A stretch of DNA of 64,000 nucleotides, taken from assembly GCA_029990175.1 (NCBI GenBank), contig JARKIP010000023.1, positions 22,773,501-22,837,500 on the forward strand, given 5' to 3'. Shown here piece after piece: positions 54,972 through 64,000 of the stretch. Under the pieces are notes generated by a model, which was not told the origin of the DNA, ran no database searches, and saw only the letters and a list, made by a program, of their open reading frames with translations. Numbering within the stretch: position 1 is the first letter of the stretch; each line of letters starts with the position of its first letter. Source of the DNA: Petunia secreta. Its lineage: Eukaryota > Streptophyta > Magnoliopsida > Solanales > Solanaceae. The position numbers and the translations under genes were made by a program.

Positions 54972-55664
54972 GCTCAATACATATTTTACCCATCGAACTT
55001 GGTCTCTTCCGATATTGGAGGATCAAATCATACAAAAAAATCTGCAGCTTGAATTTGTACCATTCTGCAAAACAACACAATTTCTTAAGAAATTAATGGA
55101 AAAAATTAATAAATAAATTGTCAGACCAAAATACGATGAAGCTTTACCCCATAGTTACTACATCCATAGAATCGACGCCCAGGATTAGAGTTAGTCCAGG
55201 ATGTAATCAAGACACATTCATCCCCACAATGACATAAAGGAGGTATATAAGCCATGTAAAGTAAACCCTAAAAATCCAAATCAAACAAGACGATGAAGTT
55301 TCTGAGATTTTTAGGGTGAAATTGAACAACAAGAAGAGAGGATTAAGAGGAAAAGTTTAGTTTTCAGAAGGGACGTTAATGGAGTTATATTTTAGTGAAG
55401 AAGAAGGAGGGGAAATAAGACTCATTTTAAACTAAGTCAAAATAGCCGTTGTAATTCAATCTGGGTCGTTTATCTTAGTTGGAGTTTTTTTAAAAAAATA
55501 TGTCACGCGCAAATATTATGTGCTTCCACGCGACAGCCAACTCATCAAATGAGGTGTGTAATAGTTACACTTCGTGAAAGGTTTGTGTGTCAAAAAACGT
55601 CCGTATAGTAGTAGTGTGTCGAGGGTATTTTGGGACAAGTTCGATGGATAGAGTATGTATTAAG
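54972..55664 (-). mobile_element. MULE piece with GRF zinc-finger gene
   Basis: The right end, on the minus strand from 55664, is a 125-bp TIR (CTTAATACATACTCTATCCA... CACACCTCATTTGATGAGTT) matching the TIR at 32438-32575. The left end at 54972 shares only GCTCAATACATATTTTACCC. It lies between R1-B and R1-C. No target duplication is visible, so it may have been rearranged. Confidence 0.65.
55030..55255 (-). pseudogene. GRF-type zinc-finger protein gene
   Basis: ATG at 55255 (minus) begins MAYIPPLCHCGDECVLITSW, then TNSNPGRRFYGCSNYG. CHCG...C, the SWT, and GRRFYGC are the GRF zinc-finger signature. A donor (GGGGTAAAG, at about 55145) and an acceptor (TTTTGCAG, about 55073) bound a 70-bp intron. 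The second exon continues NGTNSSCRFF, then one frame over FDPPISEET; the usual Trp is a TGA and there is an extra T, so it is inactive. GRF fingers bind single-stranded DNA in APE2, TOP3A and similar proteins. Small GRF genes near MULEs are known. Its strand is inward from the TIR. Confidence 0.75.
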
Positions 55665-56878
55665 ACATTATAAATTGAAGAATATAGAAGTCATTTTGAC
55701 AGATGTGGCCAAATTTGGGCCAAATTAGTGTGGTCATTTAGCATCTCTCTTTTGATTTTTTATAACGTGTTATGTCAGCATCAATTTTGTAATCTTAGAG
55801 CAGCAGTGGTTTATAAATTTGGAGATTCATTTCCGAGAATCTCTTATGATGCTGTTCATCCGTGGGACCAAATATTTCAGTCTATCAAGAATCGAGATAA
55901 ATTTTTTTCGATATAACCAAGTAGTAATTCAAAACCAAAAGAAAGTAGTAAAATATTTTTTTATTTTAATATCCTGAGCTTGGACATAGTCTTTAAAGGA
56001 AAATGATATGTGACCATATATTTTTTGACATTAATGACCATACTGGGGTAATTAAGTCATTTAATTAGGATTGAGAGAATTATGGATACTTCCTATATTT
56101 TTTATTGCCATTATACCCTTTATGAAAAAAAATCAAATTGTGAATTTCATTTGTACTCTCTCACTTTGTAATATTATGTTTTACATTCTCAATGCATAAA
56201 TGCATAAAAACTACATTCTTTGTGCCCATTTTCTTTTATTATATCTTCTCAAAAATTTGAACATTAACTTGTGATTTTCTGATTTTTTCATAAAATAAAA
56301 ATAAATCTTATACTTAGTGCATATATCATATTCTTCTTAGTATATACGAAAGTTTAATTTCATGATAATTGTTTTTGTTCTTTCTTCTTTCTGATACGTC
56401 ACTTTTTAGTACAAAAAATTAAAAGAATAGTTTGTAAAGTGTCTAACAAAAAAGATTTTTCAACTTGATGTCTAAAAATAAGTATTCTCTAGAAAAGAAA
56501 AAAAAAGCTAAAAGCTATTTTAAAAATATTTTTCAGTTTGTTCATTTTTTGCATTTATTTGAAACCCATATTTTGAAAAAATAAAGTATTTTTGTTACGA
56601 AAGTTATAAAACTTTTTGAATCGAATCCCACCATAATCTATGGAGGAAAATATTTTATTTAATTAATATATACATAATACGCTATTTCGTGCAAAGCACA
56701 ATGTATAAATTTTTAAAAACTTTCATATTCATTCAAATTAAATTTAAATAATTAAAAAAATAACTCAAAGTTAAAATTTAATATAAATTGTCACTAACTT
56801 AAAAACAGAAAAATAGGATCTTATTTAAAGCTCGAAATAATATTCCTAGTCGTTACACATATAAACTAGAACCAAAAT

Positions 56879-56897
56879 AATGTCCTTATTTATCTTA
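56879..56897. repeat. LINE target-site duplication, left
   Basis: AATGTCCTTATTTATCTTA, 19 bp, repeated exactly at 58746-58764. Confidence 0.93.
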
Positions 56898-58745
56898 CAA
56901 CAACAACATACCCAGTGCAGTCCCACAAGTGGGGTCTGGAGAGGGTGAGATGTACGCAAACCTTACCCCCACCAAGGTGAAGAAGTTGTTTCCGATAGAC
57001 CCTCGGCTAAAAAAATATTTGAAAATTTATGAAAACAAACCATATACTTTGAACATAAGATAAAAACAAACAAGATAAGAAACACCATTAATGCTCAAGT
57101 TCTCATATAAAAACTACAACAACCAGGGCAAACCGAAAATGCCAATAGCGAAAAAGGATAAGATAAAACTACTATGCATAAGAAAACTACCGCTAAAATG
57201 ACAACAATCAATCGCTTTCTACCTAACCTTCTACCCTAATCCTAGACCTCCACACTTTCCTGCCAAGGGTCATGTCCTCAGTAATTTGGAGGTGAGCCAT
57301 ATCATGCCGAATCACCTCGCCCCAATTCTTCTTTGGTCTATCTCTACCTCTCCGTAGACCCATCACAGCCAGCCTCTCACACTTCCTCACTGGCGCATCG
57401 ATGCCCATTCTCTTCACATGGCCGAACCATCACAACCTCACTTCTCTCATCTTGTCTACTACTGAGGCCACTCCCACCTTATCACGAATGACCTCATTCC
57501 TAATCTTATCCAACCTCGTGTGCCCACATATCCATCTAAGCATACGCATCTCTGATACGCTCATTTTCTGAATGTGTGTGGTCTTGACTGGCCAGCACTC
57601 TGCGCCATACAACATAGCTGGTCTAACGACAACTTTATAGAACTTACCTTTCATTATAAGTGCCACTTTCTTATCGCATAGGACATCGGACGCGAGTCTC
57701 CATTTCATCCAGCCTGCCCATATACGGTGGGTGACTCATCCTCAATTTCTCCATTACCTTGAATGATTAAACCAAGGTACTTGAAGCTCATCTTTTGGGG
57801 GATTGGCTGAGAATCAATCGTCACTTCCACCTCTGACTCCTGAGACGCATCACTTAACTTACACGCCATGAACTCTGTCTTCGTTCTACTCAGCCTGAAA
57901 CTCTTAGACTCTAAAGTATGCCTCCAAACCTCCAGCTTATCCTAAACTCTATTGTGAGTCTTATTGACCAACACTATATCGTCGGCAAATAACATACACC
58001 ATGGAACTTCCCCTTGAATGCCCTGATTCAATACGTCCATCACTAGAGAAAATAAGAATGGACTAAAAGCTGACCCCTGATGCAATCCCATCTCGACTGG
58101 AAAGTGCTCAGAGTCTCCTCCTACTGTCATCACGCGGGTCTTGGCTGTAACGTACATTTCTTTAATCGCGCTATTATACGCCACTGAAACACCTTTAGAT
58201 TCCAAGCATCTCCACTAAACCTCCTTAGGAACTTTGTCATGAGCCTTCTCCAGGTCAATGAACACCATATATAAGTCCCTTTTCTTGTCCCTATACTGCT
58301 TAATCATCCTCCTCAGAAGGTGTATGGCTTCAGTAGTCGATCGCCCAGGCATGAAACCGAATTGGTTCTCCGAGATTGTAACCTTCCTCCTCATCCTCTT
58401 CTCGACCACATTCTCCCATACTTTCATGGTGTGGCTTAACAGTTTGATGCCCCTATATTTGTTGCAATTTTGAACATCTCCCTTGTTCTTGTACAACGGA
58501 ATCATAGTACTCCACCTCCATTCTTCGGGCATCTTGGTCGTCTTTAGGATAACATCAAACAACCCAGTCGGCCAGGTTAAATCTATTCTTCCTGAACTCT
58601 TCCAAAACTTCACTGGGATCTCGTCTGGCCCGGCCGCTCTATCGCCTCTCATCTTGCGAATTGTCTCCTGAACCTCTTCAACCCCAATACACCTGCAATA
58701 CTCAAACTCACGGCGACTCTCAGAGTGCTCGAGATGACCCAACAC
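56898..58745 (-). mobile_element. RTE-type LINE, 5'-truncated
   Basis: Bounded by a perfect 19-bp duplication. On the minus strand the 3' end is a TTG-repeat tail (plus strand CAACAACAACA at 56898) preceded by the conserved tail word CCAGTGCAGTCCCACAAGTG (plus). That tail is shared with nightshade SINEs (known feature). The front is cut inside the RT gene, as expected from incomplete reverse transcription. Confidence 0.92.
57223..58745 (-). pseudogene. LINE reverse transcriptase
   Basis: Minus strand. Frame from 58745: VQETIRKMRGDRAAGPDEIP, PEEWRWSTMIPLYKNKGD, YRGIKLLSHTMKVWE, ISENQFGFMPGRSTTEAIHL and DLYMVFIDLEKAHDKVPKEV (first catalytic Asp, FIDLEKA). After a TAG at 58215, the same frame resumes with YNSAIKEMYVTAKTRV, GLHQGSAFSPFLF, then MLFADDIVLV, the FADD catalytic pair. 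A frameshift falls between about 57940 and 57710, after which MLYGAECWPVKTTHIQKM and MRMLRWICGHTRLDKIRNE complete the RTE-clade C-terminal part to RIRVEG at 57223. N-terminal endonuclease is missing. Two stops and one shift show that it is inactive. Confidence 0.93.
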
Positions 58746-60220
58746 AATGTCCTTATTTATCTTATTAATAAATTTTTTTGTTGTTTGACCAAAAAATATA
58801 TGTCCTTATACTGGAAAATATACCTAACTTTATTAAAAATATTGTATGTATATGTCATTGTATATAGTTATATGTCCCCAAGGTGCCTACCACTGTTCAT
58901 TACTATCAGTGATTGAAGGATTATATAAGGTAAATCAAAACTTATTACTATCAGTGATAATATATAGAAGTTGTAAGAAATTTTGCTACATCGCACGATA
59001 ATTGAAGGATCAAATATTGAAAATCAAAATTCATTAGTATCAGTAATAACATATAAAATATATAAAAGAATTTGGCTATATAGCAAGAGTAACTAAATAT
59101 TAATTAATTGAAAAAATAGGTTAGATGACACACTTTTGCTAGGTTCGAATCTTTGACCTTCGATTACAATGTCACAGTAGTTGCCATTATGCTGGAGTAG
59201 CTTCATCTGTCAACGGGTTCACTCCAATTATACTTCAACACACAAAATTTTGTCTTCAATTTATAAGGCGTTAGTTGACACATCAGGCAACAATATTCAT
59301 CTTTGTTTTAGTCTATTTTTGTTGACCCATCAAACAAGGTAAAAAACATGAACATGAGACTAAAATGGCTTTGGTTGACACTGCAAGCGAGATTATCCAG
59401 AGGTTCCACATAAAGAGCGTAGAGACACACTAACAACTACTCCTATTCATTCTGATGATTTTACATAATGCATGGTCCGTTAATGGTTTGATTAATGATG
59501 TCATATCTATATTTATTCTTAATAATATATTATCTTATACATAATTGTATTTCCATAACAAATTAATTTCCTAATTTTTTTAGTTCTCACATAATTCTTG
59601 TTGTATTATTTAGGGATGTGTATGCTAATATGTGAATTATAATTTTTTACTGTTAAATTTATAAATAGAGTGTAGGTAAAAATGCAGAGGGATAAGTTTG
59701 AAATATATAAGGCGTGTATCTTCATTACGTAGTCAATTAAATTACCATAATTCGAATGAGTTCAATTTTAATATATTAAAAAATTAATTACAATAAAAAT
59801 TGGTCACTTACGTTGCCATCTAAAATTTAAATTTTTAATGAAAAACTCCTACAAACAAAAAATAATTAAATTCAGTACTCATTTAAATTAAATTCATATA
59901 TTCAATATTAAGAATAATGTACTTATAAATCGATATTAAGAATAATATACTCATACTTTTAGTTTAATTGTTCAATGTATTGGGAACATAAAAAGTTGGA
60001 CACGCTAATTTAAAATTATTATACTTTTAGAGAAAAACTTATTGGAGGGAAAAGAATAATGGAGAGAAACTTATTGGAGGAAAAATAACAGTGATTAGAG
60101 CCAAAAGTGAACGGAAATTTTATAAACTTTTAATCGGGTATGACCATTGTATGTCGATACATGTATGGTCAAATAGCAACATCCGTCCTTAAATTAGGGC
60201 TCTTTCCAAGGAACAACTTA

Positions 60221-60450
60221 CTCCCTCCTCCGTTCCACTAAACTTGATGTTATATCCTCTTTTTATTTTTTTTAATTTTTTTTTGTAAATATCACCCTTA
60301 TTAATAAATGACTTCAAACAAAATTTTAGATAAATATATTTTGAGTAAACGTTAATACAGTCAGTTAAATTGTTAATTAATGTTAAAAAATTAATTTCTT
60401 TAATATGCGTGAAAACAACCAAAACATTAAATAAAGTGGACTAGAAGGAG
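60221..60450. mobile_element. Stowaway-type MITE in R1-C
   Basis: 230 bp, CTCCCTCCTCCGTTCCACTA at the start, bounded by TA. Orthologous by position (reversed) to the MITEs in R1-A and R1-B. Some 28 bp shorter. Confidence 0.72.
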
Positions 60451-60628
60451 TAATATCTCACAATGACAATGGTAGCAGATGAAAAAAAAAACGTATTATG
60501 CAACCTAACACCTTTTGTTATCAAAAGAAAAAAAGTACTCCAACCCTTTCAATTGATAAGTCATAATTTGAGTTAGAAACAAAATTTAAGAAACAAAATG
60601 AAGGTTTCTTTAACGGGTGATCTAGAGT

Positions 60629-60631
<3 letters not shown>

Positions 60632-60688
<57 letters not shown>

Positions 60689-60689
60689 T
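60632..60689. repeat. (AT)n microsatellite
   Basis: About 58 bp of TA units with one G interruption, within R1-C. R1-A has only ATCATATG at this point, so the run grew in this copy. Confidence 0.92.
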
Positions 60690-61113
60690 TCTCATAAAGG
60701 TTAAATAGAAAAAGTTCAGAATTAAATTAGTTTTATACTTTAAAGTACATCATTCTTTTTCTAACGAATTAAATAAGAAAACTGTGTCTATTAAAGAGTA
60801 GTATTACTTAAATATCATAAGAAAATACTACTTTTGTTCCAATTTATGCGTCATAGTTTGAATTAGCGCGACAACAAATTTAAAAAAGAAATGAAGACTT
60901 TTGAGACGAATGAAAAATCATAAATATTTGTGTGGTTATAAAAAGGTAGAACTATAAATTTTGAAACTAACTTCATTTCAAATATAAAAAACTGTCACAC
61001 TTTGAAACCAACTAATAATAAAATGACACTACTTTAATTGAAATGGATGAAGTATTTATATCCATTTAACTCCACACATTGAACCACAAAATTAAGGAAA
61101 TTGTTGTCGAGAA

Positions 61114-61596
61114 TGTTTATGCCTAAAATCGGTTGCCTAGGTTAAAAAATTAATTTAGAATGAGGTCATAAGCAATACAGTAAATATTATAAAAAAGTAA
61201 ATAAATAAAAGAGAAGAATAACGAGCAAGAAAAGTAAAGTAGTCTTATTCCTTGAGAATAGCCAGATTATGTGGTGAATCGTTATGTTATACAATACAAT
61301 GTAAGGAGGGGTATTTATAGTAGTGGATACCCCGTTCTAATTAAGTTAAAATATAAAGACTAATAAGGCTATTGGCCTATAACTCAAGGCGGTAGTATAT
61401 ACGAAATTCTAACTAGGAGACCGTAACCCTAAGGCGGTAGGATGTATGCTCTTTGTCCTACGCCCGTACCGCCTGAACGGTCGTAACTCGTAAAACAGGC
61501 GTGTATCCTTTCTGCTTGGTGACTTATAAGATAAGTCTAATCTCGCCAGATGGACTTGTATCCCCGCAATAGTAGGTGGCGTATTTTTCCCACACA
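61114..61596 (-). repeat. T2 3' LTR, complete (483 bp, minus)
   Basis: Minus strand starts TGTGTGGGAAAAATACGCC at 61596 and ends in GGCATAAACA at 61114. TATA CTATAAATACCCC lies at 61308-61320 (minus). The flank GAGAA (61109-61113) should be the target duplication, whose partner would be outside the window. Inserted in R1-C. Confidence 0.83.
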
Positions 61597-62786
61597 GTCT
61601 GTCCACCCACTTACTGAGTGCTGACGCAAGTAGTCAGAAAGTGAAAGAAGCGTGATAGGAGACATAAAGGTGTGTCTGTACTGATACTCATCCCCTGCCT
61701 CTTCACATGCATTGTATTAAATGCAAATCCCTTAGTACAATGACGTGTCCTTCTGCGATTGGAGGGGTTTACTGTGTATCTTATACTACTACTACTACTA
61801 CTCTGTTCATATCCCGTAATTATGGGGATACACATCATAACCGATGTTTTAAAAGGCGGGGGCGCAAGGCGAGGCATTTTACTTATAACGGGGCGAGGCG
61901 TAAGCCCTATAGATCTAACTTTTTAATTAATTTTAATTAATAAATAGCATAATGAGCCAAAAAACTATCGAAGATACATTAAAAAAAGGTTAAGAAAATT
62001 AAAATAAGAAAAAATATTATAGTAACAAACAATCTAACATTTTTTACAGGTATAAGAAATTGGTAATGTTACAGTTTTTATGAGACAAAAAACTATATTA
62101 ACTTTCAAACAATTAAAAAATAAAATTTTGTTAATATTAAAGTGAATAAACAATAAAATTTATTACTATTATAATTTAAAACATTACTTCTTCATTGATA
62201 AATATAAATTGCTTCTAAATTGTATAATAATTGACGTCTAATTTTAAGTGACAAAAATAAGACATGAAGTCTAATAACAAGTGATGATATATACCTCAAC
62301 TACATATTTTCAGATTAAGTATGCAGATGAAACATGTCTCGTTAATTGAGCTATGCTCAATTTCTCGATTTCTATAAATGAATACAACTTGTATCAATAA
62401 TTCAAAGAAAATTATGGACAAATAATCTTAATTAAGGAATTGGACAGATTATATGCATAGGTTCTATAAAGCAAGCCCCGAGTGTTGGGCGTTGGGCGTG
62501 CTCTGGGTGCACTGCCGGGCGCTTGAGGCGTAAGTCTCACGAATCTAAGCCCCGTCCGAGAGCCTCAGGGCGTTTTGCAAGTGCCCTGCCCCGGGGCGAG
62601 TCTTAAAATTGCCTTTTAAAATAGTACTCATAATTACGATCCCACTTGACCGTGATCGTTCAACTTGTCATTCAAGTAATCCCTATATGCGTGTTTATAT
62701 AAGTCGTAAACAGAGAGATATACACATCATTCTCCAAAAAATATCAGAATTTCCTTCAGAAAAACAGACATTTTCTTATTTTTATC
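61597..62786 (+). promoter_or_regulatory. PPT and leader of the antisense ORF (T2 copy 2), with an insertion
   Basis: On the minus strand the polypurine tract AAGTGGGTGGACAGAC (61597-61612) precedes the LTR. On plus it is the leader of the antisense ORF, with a TATA-like TTTATATAAG at 62693-62702, about 90 bp before ATG 62787. Without the insertion at 61841-62625 it aligns with 45729-46143 reversed. Confidence 0.55.
61841..62625. mobile_element. MITE-like element with GC-rich ends
   Basis: About 785 bp absent from the 45.9-kb copy. TTTTAAAAGGC occurs near both ends in inverted orientation (61847 and, minus strand, 62624), followed on each side by GCGAGGCG/CTCGCCCCG-type sequence. The middle (61920-62460) is AT-rich. 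TCATAA on both flanks could be the duplication, but the neighbouring bases were altered. Superfamily unknown. Confidence 0.6.
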
Positions 62787-64000
62787 ATGGCACAAGGACC
62801 AAATTTCCTCCCTTCAAACTTGAGAGCCCAAGATTATCTCCCTTCCTCCCTTAGCTTCGAAGGTGATGGCCGCATGCAAGGGCAGTCTCCTAAACAAGAG
62901 GGCGAGAATAACAATCTATCCATAGAATATTGCCCTTATGCAGTTTTGATGAATAATTTGATGCGCATCAGGTATGAGTGCAAGTGGCCAGGATTTGTTG
63001 ATATCACTGTCCCTGATGCTGAGGAAAGAATTTCTTCTCATCGGGTTGGTTATTCGATGGTCAATACATACCCTTTCACTCTACACCTCAATAGGCGTGT
63101 TCACGCGATTGTTGAGGACATATGCCGCCGACACAACACCTTCTTAGGCCAAATTTTCCCTTCCACTTGGCGTCTGATGGCCGTGCTAGATCATCTGGCT
63201 AATTATGCTCAAGTTGAATTTACCTTCAGACATCTTCTAACTTTCTATTCTCCTCGTTTTCAGAAGGCTGGTATGCTGATGTTCATAAAATGAGGGAAGA
63301 AAGGTATAGTTCCCAACAGTGAAGATTCCAAAGACCGCGGCTGGGTCTATAGATATGTTGTTGTACGAACGACCAATATAGTTTCCTCTCTTTGCTTCCT
63401 AGAGGTCTTCAATAGAAAGTGTAAGTTCTTGTGAACCCTTCCATACGCCTTGATCCTATCTACTTCTTGGAACTGATTTCTGTTTTCCTTAGTGAATCCT
63501 GTGACTGCTATTTCGCTGAGCTACGAAGAGTTGACGACGTGGATCACGACGATCTTTGCAAGGAACCACTCTGATACTTTGACCTTTACTGCCCTGGATA
63601 ATGCAAACAGTTGGCGGGTAAAAGACCATGGTATTTTCCCTTTCACCTTGAATCTTCCAATCTCTTCATCAACTCCCCTTTTTGCCTCAGGATTTTCTCG
63701 TCTTAAATTCCCCTTGTTGAAAGAGATCAAGATTGTTGCCCCCTATATTTCTCCTCTGCTTGATGTGGAGGCTTTCGGTGGGAGAATCTTGGAGAGAGAG
63801 AGCGTTCCTATTTTTCAAAGAGGAAGAAAACTTCCAGGTCTACTAGTGTGGTGGTTGCCAGTGAAACTCTAGCGATTTCTGATGGTGAGGGTGAAGTCCC
63901 CCAAGTGCCTGTGCCTGAAGCTTTTGAGACCACTCTGATTGTAGCTACTGAATCTGGTCTGTCCGTACGAAAGCGTAGGCACTTGATAGAAGAGACCCCA
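62787..64000 (+). pseudogene. Antisense extra ORF, gypsy-type transposon domain (T2, copy 2)
   Basis: ATG 62787 opens MAQGPNFLPSNLRAQDYLPS; frame intact for 168 codons: NNLMRIRYECKWPGFVDITV, MVNTYPFTLHLNRRVHAIVE, ICRRHNTFLGQIFPSTWRLM, FRHLLTFYSPRFQKAGMLMF, then TGA 63291-63293 where copy 1 has CAG. The same frame continues with GKKGIVPNSEDSKDRGWVYR. A 72-bp segment with GT (63421) and AG (63491-63492) ends contains two stops. After it the frame resumes: LSYEELTTWITTIFARNHSD and PISSSTPLFASGFSRLKFP, SVPIFQRGRKLPGLL. The window ends before the C-terminus. This is the 'putative gypsy type transposon' family (PF04195-like). It is better preserved than copy 1. Confidence 0.8.

Larger units (their letters stand above)
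55998..60184. mobile_element. MULE-D, copy 2, with nested LINE
   Basis: Starts GGAAAATGATATGTGACCAT and on the minus strand starts GGATGTTGCTATTTGACCAT. Flanked by GTCTTTAAA (55989-55997) and GTCCTTAAA (60185-60193), an 8/9 match for a 9-bp duplication. R1-A has a single GTCTTTAAA on its minus strand. Without the LINE it is about 2.32 kb, against 2.37 kb for copy 1. No coding capacity of its own was seen. Confidence 0.82.
55665..61113 (+). mobile_element. R1-C: inverted copy of R1, interrupted
   Basis: Reverse complement of R1-A 34650-36100 or so, in two parts: 60185-61113 and 55665-55997, separated by MULE-D. The right side ends where a T2 LTR begins (61114). The outer LTR/PBS part of R1 is therefore absent. 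No gene. Confidence 0.8.

Overview
This window is a plant nuclear stretch made almost entirely of transposable elements. No intact host gene, rRNA, tRNA or CRISPR array was recognised. A eudicot is certain from the element families. A nightshade (Solanaceae) is my best guess, from the RTE-type LINE tail, the Stowaway MITE termini, Tat/Athila Ty3-gypsy fragments with antisense extra ORFs, and Mutator-like elements (MULEs). The guess rests on remembered family features, not on a search.

1-10.6 kb: a long minus-strand LTR-like sequence (1-373 and 5179-8437) is split by a nearly complete Ty1/copia element (379-5173) with 205-bp LTRs, an AATTA target duplication, one reading frame each for gag and PR-IN, and a broken RT-RNase H. 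A 188-bp tandem duplication next to a 100-bp AT run lies inside the LTR-like sequence. A MULE-like element at about 8573-9612 carries a Stowaway MITE.

10.6-28.7 kb: an Athila-like fragment ends at its PPT and LTR start (about 14300). A deleted Tat fragment follows (gag, RNase H, archaeal-type RNase H, 14.5-16.8 kb), then a Tat 3' region with an LTR here called T2. Next is a second Tat element with a 34-bp-type repeat array, PPT, LTR and PBS, then gag, PR, RT and RNase H. Its RT is cut by a 2369-bp solo LTR. The RNase H fragment runs straight into an LTR-like end.

28.7-37.1 kb: a 2.4-kb MULE-like element (MULE-D), a Mutator transposase N-terminal exon behind a long TIR, and the first copy (R1-A) of a repeat that holds a Tat gag start, PBS and LTR. 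The interval is closed by an inverted copy of the RNase H-LTR fragment seen at 27.7-28.65 kb.

37.1-50 kb: AT-rich DNA, a MULE-like fragment, several T2 pieces (LTRs, integrase, antisense extra ORF), an Athila integrase C-terminus followed by GC-rich quasi-repeats, a T2 copy with an antisense gypsy-type ORF and 3' LTR, and tandem arrays including a 29-bp satellite-like array.

50-64 kb: R1-B (a direct repeat of R1-A) with two insertions, one a 1252-bp element with a perfect 9-bp target duplication, the other carrying a field of TGTGTACACA palindromes. Then come a MULE piece with a broken GRF zinc-finger gene, and R1-C in inverted orientation, which contains MULE-D, which in turn contains a 5'-truncated RTE LINE. 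A T2 element whose 3' LTR and antisense ORF enter from the right edge completes the window.

The elements do not form a pathway. The value of the window is as a readable nesting record: paired copies give empty sites for four insertions, and several unusual structures (palindrome field, antisense ORF with intron-like segment, shared TIRs on two different genes) can be seen directly.
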